A stretch of 64,000 nt of DNA from Stenotrophomonas sp. Marseille-Q4652 (GTDB taxonomy: Bacteria; Pseudomonadota; Gammaproteobacteria; Xanthomonadales; Xanthomonadaceae). Each line of letters opens with the position of its first letter. The first letter of the stretch is position 1. Location: assembly GCF_916618915.1 (NCBI RefSeq), contig NZ_CAKAKE010000001.1, positions 310,001 through 374,000 on the forward strand. Reading direction: 5' to 3'. The notes under the pieces were generated by a model, which was not told the origin of the DNA, made no database searches, and was given only the letters and a program-made list of their open reading frames with translations. A program made the position numbers and the translations under genes. Below, one piece after another: positions 1-9,865 of this stretch.

Positions 1-1
1 C

Positions 2-373
2 CAGCTCGAGCAGATGCAGAACATGGGCGGCATCGGCGGCCTGATGGACAAGCTGCCGGGCCTGGGCCAGATCCCGGAGAACCTCAAGGCGCAGGTCGCC
101 GGCAGCAAGGAAGTGCCGCGCATGATCGCCATCATCAACTCGATGACCAAGAAGGAGCGCCGCAACCCGGCCATCCTCAACGGTTCGCGTCGCGCCCGCA
201 TCGCCCGCGGCTCCGGCACCCAGCCGTCCGACGTCAACAAGCTGATGAAGCAGTACCAGCAGATGGAAAAGATGATGGGCAAGCTGGCCGGCGGCGGCAT
301 GAAGGGCCTGATGCGCAACATGAAGGGGATGATGGGCATGATGGGCGGCCGCGGCGGACTGCCGTTCCGCTGA
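2..373 (+). CDS. ffh: Signal recognition particle protein Ffh, C-terminal part (5' end outside window)
   Basis: Only the last 123 residues are present; the reading frame is open from base 2 and runs off the left edge. The protein is the C-terminal M domain of the SRP GTPase, which binds 4.5S RNA and signal peptides of nascent membrane proteins at the ribosome. The helix motifs ending in SRRARIARGSG (about residues 59-69 of this fragment) and the Met-rich tail with repeated MMG and GMMGMMGG are characteristic. The GTPase NG domain is not visible. The aminotransferase gene starts 22 bases downstream and may be cotranscribed. Confidence 0.95.
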   Translation, partial: QLEQMQNMGGIGGLMDKLPGLGQIPENLKAQVAGSKEVPRMIAIINSMTKKERRNPAILNGSRRARIARGSGTQPSDVNKLMKQYQQMEKMMGKLAGGGMKGLMRNMKGMMGMMGGRGGLPFR

Positions 374-395
374 GCCCCCGCGACGCCGCCCGGTA

Positions 396-1199
396 ATGGC
401 CGCGATGGACGCGCTGTTCTGCAACGGTCGGCCCGCCGGCGTGCCGGACCTGGCGGCGGCGCTGGTCAACTACGGCCACTTCACCTCGCTGCAGGTGCGC
501 GCTGGCGCGGTGCAGGGCCTGGACCTGCATCTTTCGCGTCTGCGGCAGGGCAGCCTCGAGCTTTTCGGCAGCCCGCTGGACCTGGCGCAGGTCCGTAACT
601 GGATGGCCGAGGCGCTGCGGGCGACCGGACGGGACGATGCCTCGCTGCGGGTGACCGTGTTTTCCCCCCAGTTCGATTTCCGCAACCCGCTGCGGGCGAT
701 GGCGCTCGACGTACTGGTCGCCGTCGGTGCGCCGGTGGCGATCGAGCCGCGGCCACGGCGGGTGCGTACCGCGTGCTTCCGCCGCGACACCCCGCAGATC
801 AAGCACGTCGGCACCTTCCCGCTGTTCCAGCAGCGTCGGGCGGCGATGCGCGACGGCTTTGACGACGTGCTGTTCGTCGATGCGGAGGGGCGCATCAGCG
901 AGGGCAGCACCTGGAACATCGTCTTCCACGACGGCAGCCAGCTGGTATGGCCGCAGGCCCCCGCGCTGCGCGGCACGGCCGAGGCGCTGCTGCGAGACGG
1001 CTGGGAGGGGCCGCAGCAGGAATACCCGGTGATGCTGGACGGGCTGGGCCGGTTCGGCGCGGCAATCGCCTGCAATGCCTCCGGGCTGTGGCCGCTGGCC
1101 AGCATCGACGGGCAGGCACTCGCGGGCTCGCAGGCCCTGTATGAGCAGGCGCGGCAGGTGCTGGATCCGGTGCCATGGGAACCGCTGGCCCCGGCCTGA
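396..1199 (+). CDS. Aminotransferase class IV (PabC/branched-chain type fold)
   Basis: A 267-residue PLP enzyme of fold type IV. The Schiff-base lysine is probably K136 in the context IKHVGTFP, and the cofactor-phosphate region EGRISEGSTWNIVF follows around residues 166-179. The family includes aminodeoxychorismate lyase (PabC), D-amino acid transaminase and branched-chain aminotransferase. The length suits PabC or a D-amino-acid enzyme, but the substrate cannot be read from the sequence. No folate genes are adjacent. A second in-frame ATG at 405 is an alternative start, and neither has a clear Shine-Dalgarno sequence. The gene lies between ffh and the rpsP promoter. Confidence 0.85.
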   Translation: MAAMDALFCNGRPAGVPDLAAALVNYGHFTSLQVRAGAVQGLDLHLSRLRQGSLELFGSPLDLAQVRNWMAEALRATGRDDASLRVTVFSPQFDFRNPLRAMALDVLVAVGAPVAIEPRPRRVRTACFRRDTPQIKHVGTFPLFQQRRAAMRDGFDDVLFVDAEGRISEGSTWNIVFHDGSQLVWPQAPALRGTAEALLRDGWEGPQQEYPVMLDGLGRFGAAIACNASGLWPLASIDGQALAGSQALYEQARQVLDPVPWEPLAPA

Positions 1200-1231
1200 G
1201 GCAGGTCTCCGGGTCGAAAGCGGGGGTGGGC

Positions 1232-1260
1232 TTGGAATGCGCCGTAGCCGCCGCTATAAT
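1232..1260 (+). promoter_or_regulatory. Sigma70 promoter of the rpsP operon
   Basis: TTGGAA (1232-1237) and a perfect TATAAT (1255-1260) are separated by exactly 17 bases. Transcription would start near 1267 and leave a leader of about 44 bases before rpsP. This is the closest match to the housekeeping consensus in the window, as expected for a ribosomal-protein operon. Confidence 0.8.
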
Positions 1261-1310
1261 TCGCCGCTTACCTCGCCATCCTGGCGACTGGGCAACAAAG
1301 GAAAATCCCC

Positions 1311-1571
1311 ATGGTCAAGATTCGACTGACCCGCGGCGGCGCCAAGAAGCGTCCGTTCTACCACATCATCGTTACCGACGTCCGTAGCGCCCGCGACGGC
1401 CGCAACATCGAGCGCGTCGGCTACTACAACCCGGTCGCCCAGGGCGCCGAGCAGCGCGTGGTGCTGGACATTGCCGCTGTCGACAAGTGGGTCGCCAACG
1501 GCGCCCAGATGACCGACAAGGTCCGCAACCTGTACAAGGAAGCGGCCAAGGTCCAGGCCACCGCGGCCTGA
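1311..1571 (+). CDS. rpsP: 30S ribosomal protein S16
   Basis: The 86-residue protein starts with the S16 signature [19 protein letters not shown] and contains the conserved [14 protein letters not shown] segment around residues 27-40. S16 is needed for assembly of the 5' domain of the small subunit. AAAGGAAA lies about nine bases upstream of the ATG as a strong ribosome binding site. It is the first gene of the classical rpsP-rimM-trmD-rplS operon, and a consensus promoter sits immediately upstream. Confidence 0.98.
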   Translation: MVKIRLTRGGAKKRPFYHIIVTDVRSARDGRNIERVGYYNPVAQGAEQRVVLDIAAVDKWVANGAQMTDKVRNLYKEAAKVQATAA

Positions 1572-1577
1572 TCCTGA

Positions 1578-1599
1578 GGGCCACCCGCAAGGGTGGCCC
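1578..1599 (+). promoter_or_regulatory. GCAA-tetraloop hairpin between rpsP and rimM
   Basis: A perfect 9-bp stem, GGGCCACCC paired with GGGTGGCCC, closes a GCAA tetraloop. It begins six bases after the rpsP stop and ends 14 bases before the rimM ATG at 1614. No T tract follows, so it does not look like an intrinsic terminator. It could stabilise the upstream rpsP message or limit rimM translation, which fits the known lower expression of rimM and trmD than of the ribosomal-protein genes in this operon in E. coli. That role is inferred. Confidence 0.7.
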
Positions 1600-1613
1600 G
1601 TTGGTATACGCAG

Positions 1614-2126
1614 ATGAAAGATACCGAGCGCCGGATCCTGCTGGGCAGGGTGACCGGCGCTTTTGGTGTCCGGGGCGAGGCCAAGCTCGAGTCCTGGACC
1701 GAACCACGCACCTCGATCTTCCGCTACCAGCCGTGGATCCTGCGCAGTCCCTCCGGGCAGGAAACCGAAATGACCGGCGCCCGTGGCCGCGATTCGGGCA
1801 AGCACCTGGTGGCGACGCTGCCGTGCGTGACCGACCGCGACGTGGTCGAGGCCATGCGCGGCACCGAGATCTACGTGCCGCGCAGCGCGCTGCCGCCGCC
1901 AAGGCCGGACGAATACTACTGGGTCGATCTGGAAGGCCTGCAGGTGCAGACCGTCGAGGGCGTGTCCCTGGGCCGGGTGTCGCACCTGTTCTCCACCGGC
2001 TCCAACGACGTGATGTCCGTGGTCGGTGACCGCGAGCGGCTGGTGCCGTTCGTGCAGCCGGATTTCGTCAAGTCGGTGGATTTCGACGCCGACCTGATCG
2101 TGGTCGACTGGGACCCCGAGTTCTAG
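1614..2126 (+). CDS. rimM: Ribosome maturation factor RimM
   Basis: This 170-residue protein assists maturation of the 30S head and binds S19. The N-terminal RimM barrel begins [20 protein letters not shown], and the PRC-barrel-like second half contains YYWVDLEGL and [17 protein letters not shown] chose the ATG at 1614, giving MKDTERR. An in-frame GTG at 1593 lies inside the 3' arm of the hairpin and is less likely. No good Shine-Dalgarno sequence precedes 1614, so translation may depend on the upstream structure or on coupling. trmD follows 58 bases downstream. Confidence 0.95.
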   Translation: MKDTERRILLGRVTGAFGVRGEAKLESWTEPRTSIFRYQPWILRSPSGQETEMTGARGRDSGKHLVATLPCVTDRDVVEAMRGTEIYVPRSALPPPRPDEYYWVDLEGLQVQTVEGVSLGRVSHLFSTGSNDVMSVVGDRERLVPFVQPDFVKSVDFDADLIVVDWDPEF

Positions 2127-2184
2127 TCCCGGCCGGACGGGGGTAAGGTGCTTTCGCACTGCCGCCGACCTCCCGCACGCCTCC

Positions 2185-2928
2185 ATGCGCATCGACGTCA
2201 TCACCCTGTTTCCCGACTTCCTGGCCCAGTCCGCTGCGCTGGGCGTGGTCGGCCGTGCGCAGGAGCGCGGGCTGATGTCGCTGCACGGCTGGAATCCGCG
2301 CGATTACGCCGAGGGCAACTATCGCCGCGTCGACGACCGTCCCTTCGGCGGCGGCCCCGGCATGGTGATGCTGATCGAGCCGCTGCAGGCCTGCCTGGAG
2401 GCGGTACGCGCCGCCGACCCGCAGCCGGCACCGGTGATCTACCTCAGTCCGCAGGGCAAGCCGCTGACCCAGGCCAGGGTCCGGGAGCTGGCCGCGCTGC
2501 CGCGGATGATCCTGCTGTGCGGGCGCTACGAGGGCGTGGACGAGCGCTTCCTGGCCTCGGCGGTGGATGAGGAGATCTCCATCGGCGACTACGTGCTGTC
2601 CGGCGGCGAGCTGGGCGCGGCGGTGATCGTCGACGCAGTCACCCGGTTGCAGGAAGGTGCCCTCAACGATGCCGAATCCGCGGTGCAGGACAGCTTCGAA
2701 GGCGACGGCCTGCTCGACTGCCCCCACTACAGCCAGCCGGCCAGCCATCCGCTGGGTGACGTGCCGGACGTGCTGCGCTCGGGCAACCACGCCGCGATCG
2801 CCCGCTGGCGCCGGCAGCAGTCCCTGCTGCGCACGGCGCAGCGGCGCCCGGACCTGCTCGACGAGAGCTCCCTGTCCAAGGCCGACAAGGCCCTGCTGGC
2901 CGAGGCCCGCAAGGATCCGCGCCCCTAG
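2185..2928 (+). CDS. trmD: tRNA (guanine-37-N1)-methyltransferase TrmD
   Basis: A 247-residue SPOUT methyltransferase that methylates G37 next to the anticodon using S-adenosylmethionine and prevents frameshifting. The trefoil-knot SAM site is visible in [12 protein letters not shown] (about residues 112-123) and [14 protein letters not shown] (about 133-146). The N-terminal [12 protein letters not shown] and the GGGPGMVM motif are also typical. The length matches the family. It is the third gene of the rpsP operon. Confidence 0.97.
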   Translation: MRIDVITLFPDFLAQSAALGVVGRAQERGLMSLHGWNPRDYAEGNYRRVDDRPFGGGPGMVMLIEPLQACLEAVRAADPQPAPVIYLSPQGKPLTQARVRELAALPRMILLCGRYEGVDERFLASAVDEEISIGDYVLSGGELGAAVIVDAVTRLQEGALNDAESAVQDSFEGDGLLDCPHYSQPASHPLGDVPDVLRSGNHAAIARWRRQQSLLRTAQRRPDLLDESSLSKADKALLAEARKDPRP

Positions 2929-2957
2929 CGCGGGCCCGGCGAACCCGTTAGAATTGC

Positions 2958-2988
2958 GGATTCCCACGGGCATGTCCGTGAGGGATCC
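2958..2988 (+). promoter_or_regulatory. Imperfect hairpin in the rplS leader
   Basis: GGATTCCCACGG (2958-2969) can pair imperfectly with CCGTGAGGGATCC (2976-2988) around a six-base loop. It lies in the 146-base gap between trmD and rplS, about 86 bases before the rplS ATG. Flanking ATTGCG (2953-2958) and CGCAAT (3005-3010) could extend or compete with it. It may control L19 synthesis or stabilise the rplS message. Function is inferred only. Confidence 0.4.
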
Positions 2989-3074
2989 AATAACAAACGT
3001 GTGGCGCAATCCGGCGACCGCATGAGCCCAAGCTGTCAATCGACACGCCCACCCCGAACACAATCGGTGCACCC

Positions 3075-3473
3075 ATGAGCAAGCTGAACAAATCCATCGT
3101 CGCGGAATTCGAATCCGCCCAGATCACCCGCGAACTGCCGAAGTTCAGCCAGGGCGACACCGTCGTGGTGAACGTCAAGGTGAAGGAAGGCAACCGCGAG
3201 CGTATCCAGGCCTATGAAGGCGTGGTGATCGGCACCAAGAACGCCGGCCTGAACTCCTCGTTCACCGTCCGCAAGATCTCGCACGGCTACGGCGTCGAGC
3301 GCGTGTTCCAGACCCACAGCTCGATCATCGACTCGGTCGAAGTCAAGCGCCGCGGCAAGGTCCGCTCGGGCAAGCTGTACTACCTGCGTGGCCTGGAAGG
3401 CAAGGCTGCCCGCATCAAGGAAGACCTGGCTGCCGCTGCGCAGGCCAAGGCTGCCCGTCTGGCTGCCAAGTAA
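3075..3473 (+). CDS. rplS: 50S ribosomal protein L19
   Basis: The 132-residue protein contains the L19 core from [16 protein letters not shown] to [16 protein letters not shown], including the motif [11 protein letters not shown] and the [16 protein letters not shown] segment. L19 sits at the 30S-50S interface. It has a slightly extended Ala/Lys-rich tail after residue 117. It ends the operon, and a strong terminator follows 23 bases after the stop. Confidence 0.98.
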   Translation: MSKLNKSIVAEFESAQITRELPKFSQGDTVVVNVKVKEGNRERIQAYEGVVIGTKNAGLNSSFTVRKISHGYGVERVFQTHSSIIDSVEVKRRGKVRSGKLYYLRGLEGKAARIKEDLAAAAQAKAARLAAK

Positions 3474-3496
3474 TACCGACAACCCCGTTGTCAGCG

Positions 3497-3521
3497 ACGG
3501 CCACCTTCGGGTGGCCGTTTG
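3497..3521 (+). terminator. Intrinsic terminator of the rpsP-rplS operon
   Basis: A 9-bp stem, ACGGCCACC and GGTGGCCGT, closes a TTCG tetraloop and is followed by a short T-rich stretch (TTTGCGTTTG). Confidence 0.8.
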
Positions 3522-3610
3522 CGTTTGTGGCGGCTGGATTCGCCGGCCTTGTGTTTGCTGCCGCCGCGGGACACACCAGTGGCAGCGAAGCAGCGACGTA
3601 GCTGGCCGGC

Positions 3611-5110
3611 TCAGCGCCCGCGCGCCGGCGTTGCCGGGTGGTCCATTGTTTCCCCGGCCAGGTCCGGGGCCGGATCGGCGACCGGGGAGGGCGGGCTGGC
3701 CGGCACTTCAGCGGGCGTCGCCACCTCATGGTGCTGGGCAGGCAACATGTGCGCCTCGCGCCAGCGGCCCCAGCGGTAATAGGCCAGCGACATCAGCATT
3801 GCCAGCAGCGCGCTGACCGGGAAGCTCCACCAGATCGCATCGACGCCGAGGCTGGGCTGCAGCCAGCGGGCAAACGGCACGCGGATGCCCCACATCGTCA
3901 CTGCCAGGATCAGCAACGGCACCATCACCGCACCGGTGGAGCGCACCACGCCGGACACCACGAAGTTCACCCCGAAGAACAGGAACGACCACACCGCGAT
4001 GTGGTTGAGATGGCGGGCAATGTCCAGCGAGGCGCTGCCGCCGGGCAGGAACAGCGCAAGCGTCCAGCGGTCGAGCAGGATGATCGGCGCGATCAGTACA
4101 CCGGTCAGCAGGAAGTTGAAGACCACGCCGTAGCGGGTGGTCGCTTCCACGCGCGGCCAGTGGCCGGCGCCCACGTTCTGCGCGGCCATGGTCGAGCACG
4201 CCGCGCCAATGGCCATTGCCGGCATCTGCACGTAGGTCCACAACTGCATCGAGGCGCCGTAGGCGGCGGCGGTGTCGGTGCCGTAGTGGTTGACCAGGCT
4301 CATCATCATGATCATCGCCAGCGAGATCAGCACCATCTGCAGGCCCATCGGCACGCCCTTGACCACCAGCGTGCGGATGATCGTCCAGTCCGGCAGGAAC
4401 AGGTGCATGTCCACCCGGCCCAGCCACAGCACATGGCGCTTGTGGCGCAGGTACAGGGCCATGGCCAGCAGGGCGGTGGCCTGCGACACCAGCGTTGCCC
4501 ACGCCGAGCCGGCTACGCCCCGCTCCGGCAGCGGGCCGTAGCCGAAGATCAGCAATGGGTTGAGCACGATATCCAGCCCGACCGACAGGAGCAGGAAGCG
4601 GAACGGCGTGCGTGCATCGCCGGCACCCCGCAACGCGGCGCTGAAGAAGGCGAAGGCATACAGCAGCGGCATCGCCAGGAAGATCACCCGCAGGTAGGCG
4701 TCGGCCATTTCCAGCGAGGCCTCCGGCGTGCCCATCGCCAGCAGCAGCCGGTGGGAGACGAACTGTCCGGCAATGGCGATCAGCACCGAGATCCCGATGA
4801 AGAACGTCGCGCTGGAACCCATGATCCGCCGCGCCTGGCCGATGTCGCGGGCGCCGATCGACTGGCCGATCAGGATCGAGGCGGCCATGCCGATGCCGAA
4901 CACCGAACCGATCAGGAAGAACATGATGTTGTTGGCGTTGGCCGTGGCGGTGAGCGCGGCCTCGCCAAGGAAGCGGCCGACCCAGATCGCGTTGACCGAG
5001 CCATTGAGCGACTGGGCGATGTTGCCGGCAAGGATGGGTAGCGAGAACAGCAGCAGGTTGCGGCCGATCGGGCCTTCGGTGAGCGATCGGGAAGGAGCGG
5101 TGGCAGCCAT
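3611..5110 (-). CDS. MATE-family multidrug efflux transporter
   Basis: A 499-residue inner-membrane protein with about 12 hydrophobic segments arranged as two MatE repeats. The first begins with TEGPIGRNLLLFSLPILAGNIAQSLNG, typical of the family. These transporters exchange Na+ or H+ for cationic drugs and metabolites. The start at 5110 was chosen because it places the first MATE helix about 18 residues from the N-terminus; the longer open frame upstream has no membrane-protein character and overlaps other genes. The last 45 residues are a Pro/Ala-rich, probably cytoplasmic tail. Divergent from the small lipoprotein gene at 5264. Substrate unknown. Confidence 0.88.
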   Translation of the reverse strand: MAATAPSRSLTEGPIGRNLLLFSLPILAGNIAQSLNGSVNAIWVGRFLGEAALTATANANNIMFFLIGSVFGIGMAASILIGQSIGARDIGQARRIMGSSATFFIGISVLIAIAGQFVSHRLLLAMGTPEASLEMADAYLRVIFLAMPLLYAFAFFSAALRGAGDARTPFRFLLLSVGLDIVLNPLLIFGYGPLPERGVAGSAWATLVSQATALLAMALYLRHKRHVLWLGRVDMHLFLPDWTIIRTLVVKGVPMGLQMVLISLAMIMMMSLVNHYGTDTAAAYGASMQLWTYVQMPAMAIGAACSTMAAQNVGAGHWPRVEATTRYGVVFNFLLTGVLIAPIILLDRWTLALFLPGGSASLDIARHLNHIAVWSFLFFGVNFVVSGVVRSTGAVMVPLLILAVTMWGIRVPFARWLQPSLGVDAIWWSFPVSALLAMLMSLAYYRWGRWREAHMLPAQHHEVATPAEVPASPPSPVADPAPDLAGETMDHPATPARGR

Positions 5111-5263
5111 GGCGTATTCAGCGGAGTGGAACGTGAACCCTAGCAGTGGCCGCGTGACATTCCGGTACTTCCTTCCTGTGCGGTCCGGCACGCGCGAGGC
5201 TAGGATCGGTTGTCGGACACGGTGCGGCCATGGTGGCCCGCCCGACACTACAGGGAGAGGTTG

Positions 5264-5521
5264 ATGGTCAGTCGTATGGGGGTGGTGGTGGCGATGCTGG
5301 CGCTGTCGGCGTGCGCCAGCCAGGACCGGTTGATGGACGCGGGCGTGCGGCCAGCCGACCGGCCCGATTGCCTGGTCGGCAACGATCCGCTGGATGACGG
5401 CAGCAAGGGCACGCGTTCCGCGCGCCATGAGCGCTGCAATCCGGAGCGCTCCCTGACATGGAGTAGCGAACAGTCCCGCGGCAAGCCGATGGAAGTGGAT
5501 TTCAGGAAAAAGAATGACTGA
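5264..5521 (+). CDS. Small putative lipoprotein
   Basis: An 85-residue protein with a short hydrophobic signal and a lipobox LSAC ending at Cys16, so it should be lipidated and anchored in the envelope. The mature part is polar, has two further Cys residues (in PDCLV and ERCNPE) and matches no family I recognise. GGGAGAGG lies six bases before the ATG. Its 3' end overlaps the start of the Hsp15 gene by eight bases, which suggests translational coupling. Confidence 0.7.
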   Translation: MVSRMGVVVAMLALSACASQDRLMDAGVRPADRPDCLVGNDPLDDGSKGTRSARHERCNPERSLTWSSEQSRGKPMEVDFRKKND

Positions 5522-5924
5522 AGCAGCGGACACCACCCCGGTCGCGATCCGCCTGGACGTCTGGTTGTGGGCGGCACGCTTTTTCCGTACCCGCAGCCTG
5601 GCCAAGCAGGCGGTGGAGACGGGCAAGGTCGAGGTGGACGGACAACGGCCCAAGGTCTCGCGCTCGGTGCGCATCGGCGATGCGCTGCGCATCGTGCGCG
5701 GCGATGACGTGTTCGAGGTCAGCGTGCGTGGGCTCAGCGACAGCCGCGGCCCTGCAGCGGTGGCACAGGCGTTGTACGAGGAAAGCGCGGCCTCCCGCGA
5801 AGCCCGCGAGCTGGCCCGCAAGCAGCGCATGGCCGCGCGCACCGGCTACCAGCCGCCCGAGCACAAGCCGGACAAGCGTGCGCGCCGGCTGATCCGCGCA
5901 CTGGGCGACATCGACGCGCTGTAA
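5514..5924 (+). CDS. hslR: Heat shock protein 15 (S4-domain RNA-binding protein)
   Basis: A 136-residue protein whose N-terminal half (about residues 11-70) is an S4 RNA-binding domain with IRLDVWLWAARFFRTRSLAKQAV and VEVDGQRPK. The basic C-terminal tail is typical of Hsp15. In E. coli, Hsp15 binds free 50S subunits that carry a stalled nascent chain and helps recycle them. It overlaps the preceding lipoprotein gene by eight bases and ends just before a strong terminator. Confidence 0.9.
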   Translation: MTEAADTTPVAIRLDVWLWAARFFRTRSLAKQAVETGKVEVDGQRPKVSRSVRIGDALRIVRGDDVFEVSVRGLSDSRGPAAVAQALYEESAASREARELARKQRMAARTGYQPPEHKPDKRARRLIRALGDIDAL

Positions 5925-5946
5925 GCAGTTTTTCGGGACACACAAG

Positions 5947-5976
5947 AAAGGACCGGGCCTTGCGGCCCGGTCCTTT
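5947..5976. terminator. Bidirectional terminator between hslR and katG
   Basis: A perfect stem, AAAGGACCGGGCC with GGCCCGGTCCTTT, has a TTGC loop. The A run on one side and the T run on the other let it work for hslR on the plus strand and for katG on the minus strand. Confidence 0.85.
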
Positions 5977-5997
5977 CGTATTGCTGCCTGCGTGCGA

Positions 5998-8307
<2,310 letters not shown>

Positions 8308-8317
8308 TTAACCGAAT

Positions 8318-8344
8318 CAAACGATAGCTATTGCTTATCGTTTG
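8318..8344. promoter_or_regulatory. Inverted repeat upstream of katG, candidate peroxide-regulator operator
   Basis: CAAACGATA and TATCGTTTG form a perfect 9-bp dyad around the 9-base core GCTATTGCT, centred on 8331. Within it, ATAG-N7-TTAT resembles a half operator of OxyR. The same 9-base core lies at the centre of a dyad upstream of katB (58705-58733). The right arm overlaps the last codons of the neighbouring DUF937 gene. Assignment to OxyR is an inference. Confidence 0.55.
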
Positions 8345-8955
8345 CCGAGAAGGCCGGCGCCGAGCTTCAACAGGTCGCCGGCATCCAGCCGGCCATTGCC
8401 GTCCTGGTCGAGCAGACCGCCAAGCAGGTCGCCCATGCCGCCACCGCCCAGCCCAAGCTGGCGGCTCTCCTGGCCCAGCGTGTCGCGAAGTTCGTTGGCG
8501 TTGCCCTGCTGGGCGAAGCGCCGGGCAAGGAAGGCCATCACGATGGGCGCCAGCACCGCGAGCAGCTGCGAAGCCTTGCCGCTGTCCAGGCCGGCCTGTC
8601 GGCCCAGCACCTGGGCGGCCTGGGGCGTCTGGTTGCCGAAGACGTGGCCGAGGATGCCCGTGCCATCGCCGGCCTTGCCGGCACCGCCACCGAGCACAGT
8701 GTCCAGCAACTGGCCAAGCCCGGGCGGCGGCCGGTCCGCGGCAGGGGCGTGGTCGCGCTGCAGGGCGTTGAGCAGGGACTGGGCGCCCTGTGGGGAGCTG
8801 GCATTGCTGCCCATCGCCGCCAGCAGCAGCGGCACCGCCGTGCCAATGGCCTGGCGGGCCTGGGATTCGTCGATTCCTAGTTTCTGCGACACCGGGCCGA
8901 GGCCCTCCTGTTGCAGTTGCTCGAACAGGCTGGCGGCAAGCGAGGACGTATTCAC
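8335..8955 (-). CDS. DUF937 protein with a C-terminal EF-hand loop
   Basis: A 206-residue, Gly/Leu/Gln-rich protein of the DUF937 family, with helical repeats such as LLLAAMGSNA and VLAPIVMAFLARRF. Function in the family is unknown. Residues 183-194 form a canonical EF-hand calcium loop (DQDGNGRLDAGD), with acidic or amide ligands at positions 1, 3, 5, 9 and 12, in a tail preceded by a poly-Gly hinge. The GTG at 8955 was chosen because GGAG lies seven bases upstream. There is no signal peptide, so it is probably cytoplasmic. It reads in the same direction as katG and ends 120 bases before it. Confidence 0.78.
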   Translation of the reverse strand: MNTSSLAASLFEQLQQEGLGPVSQKLGIDESQARQAIGTAVPLLLAAMGSNASSPQGAQSLLNALQRDHAPAADRPPPGLGQLLDTVLGGGAGKAGDGTGILGHVFGNQTPQAAQVLGRQAGLDSGKASQLLAVLAPIVMAFLARRFAQQGNANELRDTLGQESRQLGLGGGGMGDLLGGLLDQDGNGRLDAGDLLKLGAGLLGKR

Positions 8956-9079
8956 GGCAGGCTCCTGCGGCAGGGATCGTGGAGGCGAGGATAGCGCCGT
9001 GCGCCGGCACCGGCTTCCCTGCGATGGTCGCAGCGCCTGCGGCATGCCTATGCTGTTGCGTCAGTCCAAGCCAGCCGTG

Positions 9080-9778
9080 ATGCCGATGTCCCAGCGCGCC
9101 ACCCGCCTGCTGCTCCTGCTGGACGAACTGCGACGGCGGCGAACGCCGGTGCGCGGCGCGCAACTGGCCGGACAGCTGGGGGTGAGCCTGCGCACGCTGT
9201 ACCGGGATATCGACGTCCTGCGCGGGCAGGGCGCCGACATCGGCGGCGATCCCGGCGTGGGTTACCTGTTGCGTGGCGGCTTCCTGATGCCGGCGATGAT
9301 GTTTTCAGCCGAGGAGCTGGAAGCGGTGGTGCTGGGCACCCGCTGGGTCGCGTCGCATGGTGATCCCGAACTGGCCGCAGCGGCCGGGAACGCACTGGAT
9401 CGCATCATTGGCGTGCTGCCCGGTGCATTGCGCCTGCAGGTGGAAACCAGCGGCCTGTTCGCCCCGCTGTGGGGCGGGATACAGCCCGAGCCGTGGCTGC
9501 CGGTGCTGCGCCGCGCGATCCGCGACGGTCACGTGGTGCACATCCGCTATCGCGATGGCGAAGGCCGGGAAAGCGAGCGGCGGATCTGGCCGTTCGCAAT
9601 GGCCTTCCTCGACCAGGTGCGGCTGCTCGCCGCATGGTGCGAGCAGCGCGGTGACTTCCGCCATTTCCGCGCCGACAGGATGCTCTCGCTGGCAGACACC
9701 GGCGAGTGCTATCCCGACCAGCGCCACCAGTTGCTGCGGCGATGGCAGCAGCAGCGGCTACGACAGCATGTCGAGTAA
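9080..9778 (+). CDS. YafY-type transcriptional regulator (HTH plus WYL domain)
   Basis: A 232-residue regulator. Residues about 4-60 form a DeoR-like winged helix with the recognition segment VSLRTLYRDIDVLRGQG, followed by GDPGVGYLLRGGF. The C-terminal part is a WYL domain, thought to sense ligands or nucleic acids. An ATG six bases further in (9086) is a possible alternative start. The GST gene begins 87 bases downstream in the same direction, and this regulator may control it or its own synthesis. Targets and ligand are unknown. Confidence 0.85.
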   Translation: MPMSQRATRLLLLLDELRRRRTPVRGAQLAGQLGVSLRTLYRDIDVLRGQGADIGGDPGVGYLLRGGFLMPAMMFSAEELEAVVLGTRWVASHGDPELAAAAGNALDRIIGVLPGALRLQVETSGLFAPLWGGIQPEPWLPVLRRAIRDGHVVHIRYRDGEGRESERRIWPFAMAFLDQVRLLAAWCEQRGDFRHFRADRMLSLADTGECYPDQRHQLLRRWQQQRLRQHVE

Positions 9779-9865
9779 CAGCCCGACCTGACCAGCACGC
9801 TGCTGACACTGGATGTCAGCAGCGTCCGGGCAGACTGGCCGCTCTTCCAGTGACCGGAGCCAACC

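Noticed and set aside
5111-5842. N-terminal extension of the MATE gene to 5842
   Set aside because: The extra residues are Arg/Ser-rich, overlap the opposite-strand lipoprotein and Hsp15 genes, and lack membrane character. The ATG at 5110 is the natural start.
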